Source: CAVXUB01 sp963764805 (lineage in GTDB: Bacteria; Actinomycetota; Acidimicrobiia; Acidimicrobiales; Bog-793). From it: a DNA stretch of 64,000 nt. The translations under genes and the position numbers were made by a program. The stretch spans positions 372,001 to 436,000 of the forward strand of contig CAVXUB010000001.1 of NCBI GenBank assembly GCA_963764805.1, given 5' to 3'. The notes beneath the pieces are model-generated. The model saw only the letters and a program-made list of their open reading frames with translations. It was not told where the DNA came from and ran no database searches. Position 1 is the stretch's first letter. Each line of letters begins with the position of its first letter. Below, in pieces: positions 35,018-44,775 of this stretch.

Positions 35018-35234
35018 CGCTCATCGCGCCCCGCGTCCACGTCGGCGACGACCGAGACCGGATCGACGTCAAGATCCGGCAGGGAGCGGAGCAGCACCGG
35101 GTTGTCCACCCGCCGCGACACTTCCTCGAGCTCCCTCACCGCCACCGCCGCAAGGACATCCGATCACGCGCCGCCAGCCGTTCCAGGCGCTCGACGACCT
35201 CGTCGGGCACGTTCCGGAGGTAAATCGTTCTCAT
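35014..35234 (-). pseudogene. frameshifted vapB antitoxin copy
   Basis: DNA and translation follow the intact VapB at 32317-32538 (MRTIYLRNVPDEVVERLERLAARDR...), but one C is missing near 35150 (GCCGCAAGG versus GCCGCCAAGG), which breaks the frame in the RHH domain. With the truncated vapC next to it this is a decayed duplicate of the module. The following 35235-35430 shows no gene. Confidence 0.75.
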
Positions 35235-35430
35235 GTCGCATTACGACAGCAAGTGAGCTGCGGTCTGCGTATGCGAGCTCGCCCGGAGTACCTTCAACAC
35301 TTGTCCAGACGTCACGGCAGAGGGCTTGGGGAACTGTCTGTACCGCCGGACGCCGCGCGCACGTAGCTTTGGATGAGAGGACCTCGACAGCGAGGCAGAC
35401 CCCACCGAGCGCACCGGAGGGCAAGGAACG

Positions 35431-36321
35431 ATGGCTCCGACGCAGTTCGGCGGCGTATACGCCGCCACTACCGCCCCATTCACCCCCGACGGGGCCCTTG
35501 ACGTGTCGGGGTTCGAGAAGCACTGCCTCCGGCTCGTCGAGAACGGAGTGGCGGGGATCGTGCCGAACGGGTCTCTCGGCGAGTACGAGGCGCTCGACGA
35601 CGGCGAACGGGCGACAATCGTGGAGGCCGCCCAAGCCACCGTGGGTGGCCGGGTGCCGGTCGTCCCCGGCGTCTCCGGCAGGTCGGCGCGCGACGCGCGC
35701 CGCTGGGCCGAGCAGGCCGCCTCCGCCGGCTGCCCCGCCGTGATGTGCCTCCCGCCGACATCGCACGCCCCGAGCGACGACGAGACCGTCGCACACTTCG
35801 CGGAGGTGGCCAAAGCGGGGCTGCCGATCATCGCCTACAACAACCCCTTCTCGACACGGGTTGACCTGACGCCGCAGCTGCTCGCCCGGCTCTCGCAGAT
35901 CGACGAGGTCGTAGCGGTGAAGGAGTTCTCCCAGGATGTCAGGCGCGTCGCCCAGATCCTCGAGCAAGCGCCCGGGATAGAGGTCATCTGCGGCTGCGAC
36001 GACACCCTCGTCGAGGCGATGCTGATGGGTGCGACCGGGTGGATCGCAGGATTCGCCAACGCGCTCCCCCGCCAGTCGGTGGACCTGTACGACCTGTGCG
36101 CGGCCGGGCAGTGGGTGGACGCCGTCGCCTTGTACCGCTTGCTGTTGCCGCTGTTGCGCTTCGACGCCGAACCCTGCTTCGTGCAGGCGATCAAGCTGGC
36201 CCAGTCCGAGGTCGGCTTCCCGGCCGGGCCGGTGCGGCTCCCGCGTCTGCCGCTGGACGAGGAGACGGCGGCGCGGGTCCGCGCGTTCACCAGGGCTGTG
36301 CTCGCGAACACGACCTCCTGA
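35431..36321 (+). CDS. DHDPS/NAL-family lyase, probable 1-pyrroline-4-hydroxy-2-carboxylate deaminase
   Basis: 296 residues, TIM barrel of the dihydrodipicolinate synthase superfamily. Motifs: YAATTAPFTPDGALDVSGFEKHCLRL, NGSLGEYEAL (the GxxGE loop), the catalytic Tyr in LPIIAYNNPFSTRVDL and the Schiff-base Lys in DEVVAVKEFSQDVRRVAQIL. DHDPS itself would sit with lysine genes. Here the next genes are a hydroxyproline epimerase, an aldehyde dehydrogenase and a D-amino-acid dehydrogenase complex. In that setting the enzyme deaminates 1-pyrroline-4-hydroxy-2-carboxylate to 2-oxoglutarate semialdehyde. First gene of the six-gene plus-strand operon. Confidence 0.85.
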   Translation: MAPTQFGGVYAATTAPFTPDGALDVSGFEKHCLRLVENGVAGIVPNGSLGEYEALDDGERATIVEAAQATVGGRVPVVPGVSGRSARDARRWAEQAASAGCPAVMCLPPTSHAPSDDETVAHFAEVAKAGLPIIAYNNPFSTRVDLTPQLLARLSQIDEVVAVKEFSQDVRRVAQILEQAPGIEVICGCDDTLVEAMLMGATGWIAGFANALPRQSVDLYDLCAAGQWVDAVALYRLLLPLLRFDAEPCFVQAIKLAQSEVGFPAGPVRLPRLPLDEETAARVRAFTRAVLANTTS

Positions 36322-37334
36322 TGCGCTCCCGCCTCGCCTTCGGCGCGGTCGACAGTCACACCGAGGGGATGCCCGCCCGGGTGATCACCTCTGGAGTCGG
36401 CAGGCTTCCCGGCCAGACGATGGCCGACCGGCGCCGGTACGTGATGGAGGAACGGGACGACCTGCGGACCCTGCTCATGCACGAGCCGCGGGGCCATCAG
36501 GCGATGTCCGGTGCGATCCTGCAGGACTCGACCCGCCCCGACGCCGACTACGGGGTCGTCTTCATCGAGGTGTCGGGCTGTCTGCCGATGTGCGGCCACG
36601 GGGCGATGGGGACGGCGACGGTGCTCGTCGAGACCGGCATGGTCGAGGTGAAGGAGCCGCTCACCGTGGTCCGCCTCGACACGCCTGCCGGCCTCGTGGA
36701 AGCGACGGTCGAGGTCGACGACGGGCGGGCGCTGGCGGTGACGATCCGCAACGTCCCCTCCTACCTGCATCTGAAGGCCGCCGCGGCGACCGTCAAAGGG
36801 CTCGGAGAGATCTGCTTCGACCTCGCCTGGGGAGGCAACTTCTATGCGATCCTGCCCGCCGCCTCGGTCGGGCTCGAGGTCAGCAGAGGTTGCCACGACC
36901 GTCTCGTCGAGACGGGTCTCGCGATCATGGACGCGATCAACGAGCAGGTCGAGTTCGCCCATCCCGAGCAGCCGGAGATAGACGAGTGTCGCCACGTGAT
37001 CTTCACCGCGCCGGGTGCGGACGGCGCATCGGCACGCGGAGGAGTCGCGATCTACCCCGGCTGGCTCGACCGGTCGCCGTGCGGAACCGGGACGTCGGCA
37101 CGTCTGGCGCAGCTGTTCGCCGCCGGAGAGCTCGAGCTGCACGAGGAGTTCGTTCACGAGTCCGTCATCGGCACCCGCTTCACCGGGAGGGTCGTCGCCA
37201 CGACATCGGTCGGCGCGTTCGACGCCATCGTGCCGGCGGTCCGTGGTCGCGCCTGGGTTACCGGGATCTCCACCTACCTGCTCGACCCGGACGATCCCTT
37301 CCCCGCCGGCTTCCTCATGCGGGAGCGCTCGTGA
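36321..37334 (+). CDS. 4-hydroxyproline 2-epimerase (proline racemase family)
   Basis: 337 residues. Both catalytic cysteines of the family are present: Cys in GCLPMCGHGAMGTATVLVETG and Cys in DRSPCGTGTSARLAQLFAAGEL. The opening AVDSHTEGMPARVITSGVG is also diagnostic. With two Cys it should be an epimerase and not the Cys/Thr dehydratase type. It would convert trans-4-hydroxy-L-proline to cis-4-hydroxy-D-proline. Its ATG overlaps the previous stop by one base (TGATG). Confidence 0.9.
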   Translation: MRSRLAFGAVDSHTEGMPARVITSGVGRLPGQTMADRRRYVMEERDDLRTLLMHEPRGHQAMSGAILQDSTRPDADYGVVFIEVSGCLPMCGHGAMGTATVLVETGMVEVKEPLTVVRLDTPAGLVEATVEVDDGRALAVTIRNVPSYLHLKAAAATVKGLGEICFDLAWGGNFYAILPAASVGLEVSRGCHDRLVETGLAIMDAINEQVEFAHPEQPEIDECRHVIFTAPGADGASARGGVAIYPGWLDRSPCGTGTSARLAQLFAAGELELHEEFVHESVIGTRFTGRVVATTSVGAFDAIVPAVRGRAWVTGISTYLLDPDDPFPAGFLMRERS

Positions 37335-38963
37335 CGACGGTCCGCACGACAGGCCGTCTCTCCCTTCGCGGCGACGGGCTTCAGCCTCGTCGCCGGTGAG
37401 GAGCGGGCGGGCGAAGGCGAGGCGTTCAGGGCGATCGACCCGACGACCGGCAAGGAGATCGGTCCCGAGTTCAGAAGTGCCGCTGGCGGCGACGTCGGCG
37501 ATGCGGTCGACAGGGCGGGGCGTGCCTTCGAGGGGACCGAGGTCGACCCACGCGTGTCACGCCGGGTGCTCGAGGCGACGGCGGAACTGCTGAACGAGTA
37601 CGGCGAGGCGGTGATCGCCACGGCAGGACTCGAGACAGGCCTCGGCCGCGCGAGGCTCGAAGGAGAGCTGACGAGAACGATCAACCAGCTGCGATTCCTG
37701 GCCGAGGTCACCGCGCGCGGTGAGCGGCTCGGTGCGACGATCGACAGCGCCTCGGGGACGCTCCCGGCGCTGGCACGCGTCAACTACCCGGTCGGGCCGG
37801 TGGCGGTGTTCGGCGCCAGCAACTTCCCACTCGCCTTCAGCGTCCCGGGCGGCGACAGTGCGGCCGCCCTCGCCGCCGGTTGCCCGGTCGTCGCCAAGGC
37901 GCACGAGGCGCATCCTTCGACGTCGGAGATCTGCGGGCGGATCATCACCGAGGCCGTGCGCCGCTGCGACCTCGACCCGGGCTGGTTCTCCCTCGTACAC
38001 GGTCGCGGGCACCTCGTCGGTGAGCTGCTCGTGACGGCTGCCGGCATCCGGGCCGTCGCCTTCACCGGGAGCCGCAGCGGCGGCCGGGCGCTGTTCGACC
38101 TCGCCGCCCGCCGGCGCGACCCCGTGCCCGTCTACGCCGAGATGGGCAGCACGAACCCGGTGTTCGTCACCGAGGCCGCGCTCGCGGCACGTGCTGAGGC
38201 CATCGCCAGCAGCCTTGGCGAGTCGGTAGCGGGATCAGCCGGCCAGCTGTGCACGAAGCCGGGCCTCGTCTTCGTCGAGTCCGATCACGGCGCCGACCGG
38301 TTCGCGCGCCTGCTCAGCGTGGCTGCCTCCTCCGGCGGCAAGCAACCGATGCTGACGGTGCCGATCAACAGAGACTTTCATGCACGGCTGCTGGCGACAG
38401 GCGCCGTCGCCGGAGTCGAGTGCGTCTCCGGCCCGGGCGCGGCCGAGCCCGGCGCAGGGGCAGAGGGCCTCGGCGCGGGGCTGCGCGTCGGTCCGGCCGT
38501 GTTCCTCACCACTCTCGAGAGCTGGCTGGCGAACGACGCGCTCCACGAGGAGCATTTCGGCCCGGCTGTGATCGTCGTCGTCTGCCCGACCGGCGCCCTC
38601 TTCGAGGCGGGTCGGGCCGTCGAAGCATCCTTGACCGCCACAGTCCACCTCGAGCCCACGGACCACGCCGCCTTACGGCCGCTGTTCGCTGAGCTGGCGC
38701 GGCACGCCGGCCGGATTCTCGTCGGAGGCGTGCCGACCGGCGTGCGCGTGAGCCGCGCCATGCAGCACGGTGGTCCCTATCCGGTGACCACCTCCGCCCG
38801 GGACACCTCGGTAGGGGCCGCCGCCATCGACCGCTTCCTACGACCGGTGGCGTTCCAGGACTTCCCGGACAACCTCCTGCCTCCGGCACTCCAGGCCGGC
38901 AACCCGCTCGGGATCGAACGGCGCGTCGACGGGTCGCTCACCGCCGCGCCGCATCCTGGCTGA
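37331..38963 (+). CDS. 2-oxoglutarate semialdehyde dehydrogenase (ALDH superfamily), one frameshift
   Basis: About 543 residues after one correction. GTG 37331 overlaps the epimerase stop (GTGA) and gives VTTVRTTGRLSLRGDG. An extra C near 37380 then throws the frame, and the protein continues as VAGEERAGEGEAFRAIDPTTGKEIGPEF. Active-site segments are intact: VAVFGASNFPLAFSVPGGDSAAALAAGCPVVAKAHEAHP, FTGSRSGGRALFD, the general-base Glu in VYAEMGSTNPVFV and the nucleophile Cys in GSAGQLCTKPGLVFVE. The GQxCTKPGL form is typical of 2-oxoglutarate-semialdehyde dehydrogenases. It finishes the hydroxyproline route at 2-oxoglutarate. Confidence 0.87.
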
Positions 38964-38976
38964 GGCCGGCGCGGCG

Positions 38977-40182
38977 GTGGCGAGCAGTCGCCAACGGCGC
39001 AGCGAGCTGCCGGCCGGGGCCGACATCGTCGTCGTCGGGGCGGGGATGATCGGTGCGACGATCGCGGCGCGCCTCGCCGCGGCGGGACGCGACGTCTGCC
39101 TGCTCGACCGCGTCGGCCCGGCAGCGGGGACGAGCTCTGCGGGGGAGGGCAACCTTCTCCTCTCCGACAAGCTGCCCGGCCCGGAACTCGAGCTCGCAGT
39201 CAGGAGTCTCGCCCTCTGGCGCTCCGGCTCGGAGAGCCGCTCACGCGCGATCGAGCTGGAGCAGAAGGGGGGACTCGTCCTCGCTCGTGACGCTGGCGAA
39301 CTCGAGGCGCTCCGCTCGGTGGTCGCCCGCCAGCGAACGGCCGGTGTGGAGGTGGAGGAGGTCGCAGCAGAGTCACTGCACGAGCTCGAGCCGGCGCTCG
39401 CGCAAGGGTTCGCGGGTGGCGCGCTCTATCCCGATGACTGCCAGGTGCAGCCGATTCGGGCGGTGGCGGCGCGCGTCGACGACCTGCTGCGCGCCGGCGG
39501 CCGGCTCTGCACGCCGGTCGAGCTGACCGGCTGCACTTTCCGGCACGCAGGAGGTGTGGCCGCGCTGCTGACCACAAGAGGCAGCGTCGCCGTCGGCACG
39601 TGCGTCGTCAACGCCGCCGGCCCCTGGAGTGCCGAGGTCGCCGAGAGGCTCGGCACATCCCTGCCCGTGTCGCCGCGGCGTGGGCACGTGCTCGTGACCG
39701 AGCCGGTGACAGAATTCGTGCGGCACAAGGTCTACGAAGCGTCCTATGTCGGTACGATCCACGCCGCGAGCAGCGGGGTCGCAACATCCGCCGTCGTCGA
39801 GTCGACGATGGCCGGCACCATCCTCCTCGGCTCGTCGCGCGAGTTCGTCGGCTTCGATCGGGTCATCGACCGCCGCGTGGTCGCCGCCATCGCCGCGAGA
39901 GCGATCGGGCTGTTCCCCCGGCTGGCGGGAGTCCGCCTGCTGCGTGCGTACATCGGGTTCCGGCCGGCGACCTCCGACGGGCTCCCCATCATCGGCTTCG
40001 ACGCCGACGACGTCAGCGTGCTCCACGCCAGCGGCCACGAGGGCGCCGGCATCGGCCTGGCGGAAGGGACGGGCGAGCTCGTCGAGGCACTCGTCACCGG
40101 GGCCCCGACCGCGATCGACCCGGCGCCGTTCGCCCCCTCCCGCTTCCATCTCCGTCCGGAAGGGACGGCTCCTGATGCCTGA
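38977..40182 (+). CDS. D-hydroxyproline dehydrogenase, FAD subunit (DAO family)
   Basis: 401 residues with the FAD-binding GxGxxG motif in ADIVVVGAGMIGATIAARLAAAGRDVCLLDR at the N-terminus and the C-terminal FAD segment LRAYIGFRPATSDGLPIIGFDADDVSVLHASGHEGAGIGLAEGTGELV. It belongs to the D-amino-acid oxidase/HcnC/OoxB group. The next two genes encode the matching small [2Fe-2S] and large subunits, so a heterotrimeric membrane-linked dehydrogenase is expected. By context it oxidises cis-4-hydroxy-D-proline. GTG 38977 is chosen, 13 bp after the ALDH stop. Confidence 0.88.
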   Translation: MASSRQRRSELPAGADIVVVGAGMIGATIAARLAAAGRDVCLLDRVGPAAGTSSAGEGNLLLSDKLPGPELELAVRSLALWRSGSESRSRAIELEQKGGLVLARDAGELEALRSVVARQRTAGVEVEEVAAESLHELEPALAQGFAGGALYPDDCQVQPIRAVAARVDDLLRAGGRLCTPVELTGCTFRHAGGVAALLTTRGSVAVGTCVVNAAGPWSAEVAERLGTSLPVSPRRGHVLVTEPVTEFVRHKVYEASYVGTIHAASSGVATSAVVESTMAGTILLGSSREFVGFDRVIDRRVVAAIAARAIGLFPRLAGVRLLRAYIGFRPATSDGLPIIGFDADDVSVLHASGHEGAGIGLAEGTGELVEALVTGAPTAIDPAPFAPSRFHLRPEGTAPDA

Positions 40183-40447
40183 GGAGGCGGGCCTCTCGTT
40201 CTCCTTCGAGGGGCGGCCCCTGCGGGCGCGCGCCGGATCGTCGATCGCGGCGGCACTGCTCGACAACGGCATCAACTCGTGGCGGCTCGGCCGGCGCGAG
40301 GGGCGGCCGCGCGGGTTGTTCTGCGGCATCGGCACCTGCTTCGACTGCCTCGTCGTCGTCGGCGACCAACCGGCGGTCCGGGCGTGCGTCACGGTGCTCG
40401 CCGAAGGGGACGAGATCTCCACCTCGGACACGGCACCGCGACCGTGA
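40175..40447 (+). CDS. D-hydroxyproline dehydrogenase, small [2Fe-2S] subunit (HcnA-like)
   Basis: 90 residues. The cluster ligands are visible in LFCGIGTCFDCLVVVGDQPAVRACVTVL (Cys-x4-Cys-x2-Cys, then a fourth Cys). Small (2Fe-2S)-binding proteins of this kind form one subunit of HcnABC-like and opine/D-proline dehydrogenases. It overlaps the FAD subunit gene by 8 bp and the next gene by 4 bp. Confidence 0.9.
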   Translation: MPEEAGLSFSFEGRPLRARAGSSIAAALLDNGINSWRLGRREGRPRGLFCGIGTCFDCLVVVGDQPAVRACVTVLAEGDEISTSDTAPRP

Positions 40448-41895
40448 GCGCAGCGGCGATCGAGCGACCCGTGCTCGCCGTCGTCGGCGGCGGGCCGGCC
40501 GGCATGGCGGCGGCCTCGGCGGCGCTCGCACGCGGCGTGGATGTGGTCCTCGTCGACTCCTACCCGCGGCTCGGCGGCCAGCTGCTCCGTCAACCGGCTG
40601 ACGACCACGCCGGCACAGCCACGTCGTCCGACGCTGGGCGACGACTGCCGGCGCGCTTTCGCCACCTCGCGGCGGCGCCGCGTCTCAGCCACCTCGCCGA
40701 GACGACCGTCTGGCTCGCCGAGCAGAACGGCGACGGTGTCACACTCTGGCTGGACCGCCCGGACGGCCCAAGGTCCGTCAACGCCGCTGCTCTGGTGCTG
40801 GCGACGGGAGCGACCGAGCTGGTGCTCCCGTTTCCCGGTTGGGACCTCCCCGGCGTCATGACGGCCGGTGCGGCGCAGGCACTGTGGAAGGGCCACGCCG
40901 TAAGCGTGGGGCGGCGCGTCGTCGTCGCCGGCTCGGGACCATTTCTCCTCCCGGTGGCCGAGTCGCTCCTCCACTCAGGCTCGACGGTCCTAGCCGTCGT
41001 CGAAGCGGCGCCCGCGCGTTGGTTGGGGCGACACCTCTGGAGCGGCATCGTGCACACGGCAAAGGCCGTCGAGGCTGCCCGTTACCTACGGACGCTGCAC
41101 CGGGCGGCTGTGCCGATCATCACCTCGAGCGCCCTGGTGCGCGCCGAGGGAGCTGACGCCGTCGAGGCGGTGGTCGTGAGCCGCATCGACGCAGACGGGC
41201 GGCCGGTGGCGGGCAGCGGGAGGCGCATCGAGGTCGACGCGGCGTGCGTCTCGTTCGGCTTCCTCCCCCGCCTCGAGCTCGCGCGCCAGCTCGGTCTCGC
41301 CGAGGCGCGACGAGGATCGCCCGCCAAGCTGGTGGTGGCGTGCGACCGGTCCATGGCCAGCTCGGTTCCCGGCATCTTCGTGGCGGGCGAGGCGACCGGC
41401 ATCGGCGGCGGCACGGTGGCCGAGATCGAGGGAGAGATCGCCGGCCGGTCAGCGGCGCGCTGGCTTGGGCACCACCGGCACCCGCCGTGGCGAGAGCGGG
41501 CCGATCGAGCCGAGGACGCCTTGTCGTCTGCGCGGCTAGCGCATGCCAGGCATCTCGCCCGTGTCCTCGAGGCGACGTTTCCCGAGCGCCCGGAGATGAT
41601 CTCGATCGCTGACGAGGCGACGATCGTCTGCCGCTGCGAGGACGTGACGCTCGGCGACATACGCCGCGCCGTCGAAGCAGGGGCGACGACCGTGGCGGGC
41701 GCGCGCGGGCTCTCCCGTTGCGGCATGGGCTACTGCCAGGGCCGCACCTGCGGACGGTTGCTCGAGATCGCGGTCGCCCGTCTCGGCGGAAGGCCGCCGT
41801 CGGAGGTCGGGGACCTCTCGTCGCGCCCGATCGCCACGCCAGTGCCCCTCGGTCTCGTCGCCGGTTCCCTCAGCGGACCGAGCAGTGAGCGATGA
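40444..41895 (+). CDS. D-hydroxyproline dehydrogenase, large FAD/NAD(P)-type subunit (HcnB-like)
   Basis: 483 residues. A Rossmann motif lies at PVLAVVGGGPAGMAAASAALARGVDVVLVD, with a second GxGxxG-like site (VVVAGSGPFLLPVAESLL) and PGIFVAGEATGIGGGTVAEIEG near the end of the flavin domain. The C-terminal domain is a BFD-like [2Fe-2S] module (IVCRCEDVTLGDIRRAVEAGA, then SRCGMGYCQGRTCGRLL). This pairing is typical of the alpha subunit of HcnABC/opine oxidase complexes. Its 3' end overlaps the convergent S9 peptidase by 26 bp. Confidence 0.88.
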   Translation: MSAAAIERPVLAVVGGGPAGMAAASAALARGVDVVLVDSYPRLGGQLLRQPADDHAGTATSSDAGRRLPARFRHLAAAPRLSHLAETTVWLAEQNGDGVTLWLDRPDGPRSVNAAALVLATGATELVLPFPGWDLPGVMTAGAAQALWKGHAVSVGRRVVVAGSGPFLLPVAESLLHSGSTVLAVVEAAPARWLGRHLWSGIVHTAKAVEAARYLRTLHRAAVPIITSSALVRAEGADAVEAVVVSRIDADGRPVAGSGRRIEVDAACVSFGFLPRLELARQLGLAEARRGSPAKLVVACDRSMASSVPGIFVAGEATGIGGGTVAEIEGEIAGRSAARWLGHHRHPPWRERADRAEDALSSARLAHARHLARVLEATFPERPEMISIADEATIVCRCEDVTLGDIRRAVEAGATTVAGARGLSRCGMGYCQGRTCGRLLEIAVARLGGRPPSEVGDLSSRPIATPVPLGLVAGSLSGPSSER

Positions 41896-43795
41896 GCCAC
41901 CCGAGCGCACGGGACCAGTAATCGGCGACGTGGGCGGGCTCTGAGACCTGGTGACCCTCGCGCGGGTAGACCGCCATCTCCACCTCGGCGCCGACGGCGC
42001 GGAGGGCGCCGTAGAGCTCGTAGGCCTGACTGACAGGCACGCAGCGGTCGTCCTGCCCGTGCAGGATCAGCGTCGGCGCCACCCGGCCGTCGCAGCGGTA
42101 GACCGCTGAGCGTTGACGGTAGAGCCGCCCGGCATCGGCGTCCGTGGGTGCGCCGCAAAGTAGAAGGTCGTAGAAAGGTCCGTTGTTGCAGGTGTTGCGG
42201 CAACTCGTCAGGTCCGACATCCCGGCGCCGACCACCGCGCAGGCTACCGGCCGTGTCACTGCCGCCAGCGCCGAGAGGTAGCCGCCGTAGCTCGAGCCCA
42301 TCACCGCCGGGGCATGCTCGGGCAACCGCCCCGACGAGATGAGGAAGTCCGCCCCGGAGAGGACGTCGTCGAGCTCTGCGCCGCCCGGGTCGCCGTGGTT
42401 GGCCCGCCCGAAATCGCCGCCGCGGCCCGGGCCGCCTCGCTGGTTCGCCAGCAGCACGCAGAACCCGGCCTCGAGCAAACGGTGGGCGCGGTGGGGGTCG
42501 AAGCTGTGGTGATGCGCGAGGCTCGGGCCGCCGTGGATGAGCGCCACGAGCGCGCCCCGGTGCGCCTCCCCCGAACCGTCGCGCGACACGTCCGAGCGGA
42601 GAAACAAGCCCTGGATCTCCATTCCCCCTGCGCTCGGCCAGAAGAGCTCCTCGACAGAGAGGCCTGCCGGTGGTGTGCCCTCACCCCCGACCCAGCGTTC
42701 GAAGTGACCTCCACGGCGCACGGCGACCTCGCGTGGGGTCGTGTCGTCCGAGCGGCAGGCGAGCATCGTCTCGCCGTCGGCCGATATGACGAACGACGGC
42801 CGCCAGGGCGAGCTCATGAGCGAAGCGGCTTCGTCGACGCGCACGTGTGTCGCCTCCGCCCCGGGCGCAGACGAGGGTCCGGTCCCGCCGACGACTCCGA
42901 AGGCCATGGCGAGGTCGCGCCAGCCAGCGAAGTGGAGCCGGCCTTGGCAGTCCCACTGCAGGTAGGTCACGTCGGCCCCGAGGTCGCTCACGCGGCGGGT
43001 GCTGTCCGCGCCGAGGATCACGACCTCGCCGGCCACGAGGCCGCGGTCGCTCGCCCACGCCTCGACGAATGCGAGGCGCCCGGACGGTACGTCCGCCGCC
43101 AGCCCCATCACCTGCCAGGCTGGTTGGTAGACCTTCTCGACACGGCCGGAGGCGAGGTCGACGCGAGCCACGAAGGCCGAGTACCAGGCCGCCTCCCCGG
43201 TCTCCGACGAGCAGATGCACGCCGCTTCGCCGGCGCCGAGCGGTGCGACCTCCCACACGCAGAGCCCATCGGGCGTGATCGCCGTCGCCGGTGATCCGTC
43301 GAGGGGGACGCGCCACAGTCGTTGGCCGGCTTCCCCGCCGCTGCTCACGATCGGATCGTCCGCCTCGCTGCCGGTGGCGCCCACCCCCGGACGGCGTTTG
43401 CCCGATGTCAGCGAGGCGCTGTCGGACCCCCGCTCGGCGACGATGGCGAGGATCGCCGGCTCGTCGTGGAGCCAGGCGACCTGTTGCGCCGAGCCGTCGA
43501 GGGGCGCGGGTGAGATCCGCTCGTCCGTCGAGCCCTCGAGGTGGAAGACCTCGAACGTCGTCGTCTCCTCCTCGACGAAGGCGGCCAGCAGTCGGCGTCC
43601 GCCGGCATCGAGCACGGGTGGGGCGCCCGGCACCGCGGCGCACAGTCGCTCGGGGTGCCCGCCGAGGCCGCCCCACCAGATCCCCTCGTTCCCTTCCGGC
43701 TCGGCGCCGTAAGGCTTCATGCGGACAAAGCCGGCGGAGTCGCCGGCGGGCGCGATGACCGGCCACTGTGGCAGGCCCTGCCGTGCTTCGCTCAC
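41870..43795 (-). CDS. S9 family (prolyl oligopeptidase-like) serine peptidase
   Basis: About 641 residues. An N-terminal beta-propeller (about 1-380, WD-like blades such as GQRLWRVPLDGSPATAITPDGLCVWEVAPLG) precedes an alpha/beta-hydrolase domain. The catalytic triad is Ser in PAVMGSSYGGYLSALAAV, Asp in ILHGQDDRCVPVSQAYELY and His in YPREGHQVSEPAH. No signal peptide, so it works in the cytoplasm, probably on imported peptides. S9 enzymes often cut after proline or by dipeptide steps. GTG 43795 overlaps the permease stop (GTGA). Last gene of the minus-strand peptide operon. Confidence 0.87.
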   Translation of the reverse strand: MSEARQGLPQWPVIAPAGDSAGFVRMKPYGAEPEGNEGIWWGGLGGHPERLCAAVPGAPPVLDAGGRRLLAAFVEEETTTFEVFHLEGSTDERISPAPLDGSAQQVAWLHDEPAILAIVAERGSDSASLTSGKRRPGVGATGSEADDPIVSSGGEAGQRLWRVPLDGSPATAITPDGLCVWEVAPLGAGEAACICSSETGEAAWYSAFVARVDLASGRVEKVYQPAWQVMGLAADVPSGRLAFVEAWASDRGLVAGEVVILGADSTRRVSDLGADVTYLQWDCQGRLHFAGWRDLAMAFGVVGGTGPSSAPGAEATHVRVDEAASLMSSPWRPSFVISADGETMLACRSDDTTPREVAVRRGGHFERWVGGEGTPPAGLSVEELFWPSAGGMEIQGLFLRSDVSRDGSGEAHRGALVALIHGGPSLAHHHSFDPHRAHRLLEAGFCVLLANQRGGPGRGGDFGRANHGDPGGAELDDVLSGADFLISSGRLPEHAPAVMGSSYGGYLSALAAVTRPVACAVVGAGMSDLTSCRNTCNNGPFYDLLLCGAPTDADAGRLYRQRSAVYRCDGRVAPTLILHGQDDRCVPVSQAYELYGALRAVGAEVEMAVYPREGHQVSEPAHVADYWSRALGWLIAHCSVR

Positions 43796-44775
43796 TTCAT
43801 CCTCACTCTCGGGTCGAGCACTGCGTAGGTGATGTCGACGACGATGTTGGCCGCCACGATGAAAGCCGAGGCGACCAGCACGAGACCGACGATCACCGGC
43901 AGGTCCTGATCGGTCACCGATTGCACGGCGAGAGCTCCGAGGCCAGGCAGCCCGAACACGTTCTCGGTCACGATCGCACCGCCGAGCAGGGTCCCGAGGT
44001 CGATGCCGAACTGCGTCACCACCGGAGCCAGTGCTGCCCGCAGGCCGTGTTTGTAGGTCACGCGCCGCTCGGTCAGGCCCTTTGCCCGCGCTGTGCGGAT
44101 GTAGTCCTCGCCGAGGATGTCGAGCAGGGACCCGCGGGTGAGACGCGAGTAGGTCGTCGCGGTCACGAGCGCGACCGTCAGCCACGGCAGTATCAGGTGC
44201 TGCGCCCAGGCGGCGGGGTTCTGGGTGATCGCCACGTAGCCGCTACCGGGGAAGAAGTCCAAGCCGGCCAGGTGCAGCTCGAAGAAGAGGACGAACAGCA
44301 GCAGCAACCCGAGCAGGAACGTCGGCATCGAGTAGAACACGAGAACGCTGACGGTGACGGCGCGGTCGGCAAACGAGCGCGGCCTCGTAGCGGCGAGCAC
44401 TCCCGAGGCGATGCCGAGCGCCAGCCAGATGGCGGCTGCTCCCACCGCCACCGAAGCCGTCACCGGAAGCCGTTGCCAGATCAAGGTCCTGACCGGCTCG
44501 GAGTTGTAGAACGAGTAGCCGAGCTGGCCGTGCAGCAGCCCCCAGAGGAACGAGCCGTACTGGTCGATGGCGGGCCGGTTGAGACCGAGTCGGCGCGTGA
44601 CGAGGGCCACGGTCTGCGGCGTGGCCTGCCTGCCGGCGATGAGCCTCGCGACGTTGTGCGGGGCGACGAAGAACATGATGAACACGACGGCGCTGATGAC
44701 GAGCAACACCATCGCCCCCTGGGCGACCCTCTTGGCGAGGAACCTCAGCCAGAGCCAGCCGGCTGCCCAGCTCAT
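43792..44775 (-). CDS. oligopeptide ABC transporter permease (DppB/OppB type)
   Basis: 327 residues with six predicted helices. FLAKRVAQGAMVLLVISAVVFIMFFVAPHN is the usual N-terminus. The ATPase-contacting EAA-like loop is TRGSLLDILGEDYIRTARAKGLTERRVTYKHGLRAALAPVVTQFGIDLGTLLGGAIVTENVFGLPGLG. ATG 44775 overlaps the stop of the second permease (ATGA). It forms the import channel with the next gene. Confidence 0.92.
   Translation of the reverse strand: MSWAAGWLWLRFLAKRVAQGAMVLLVISAVVFIMFFVAPHNVARLIAGRQATPQTVALVTRRLGLNRPAIDQYGSFLWGLLHGQLGYSFYNSEPVRTLIWQRLPVTASVAVGAAAIWLALGIASGVLAATRPRSFADRAVTVSVLVFYSMPTFLLGLLLLFVLFFELHLAGLDFFPGSGYVAITQNPAAWAQHLILPWLTVALVTATTYSRLTRGSLLDILGEDYIRTARAKGLTERRVTYKHGLRAALAPVVTQFGIDLGTLLGGAIVTENVFGLPGLGALAVQSVTDQDLPVIVGLVLVASAFIVAANIVVDITYAVLDPRVRMK

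Noticed and set aside
34793..35234. A second working toxin-antitoxin system
   Set aside because: The antitoxin copy is frameshifted and the toxin copy lacks the second half of its active site.
35431..36321. Dihydrodipicolinate synthase (lysine pathway)
   Set aside because: The family fits, but every neighbour belongs to hydroxyproline catabolism, where a family member acts as the deaminase. No lysine gene is near.
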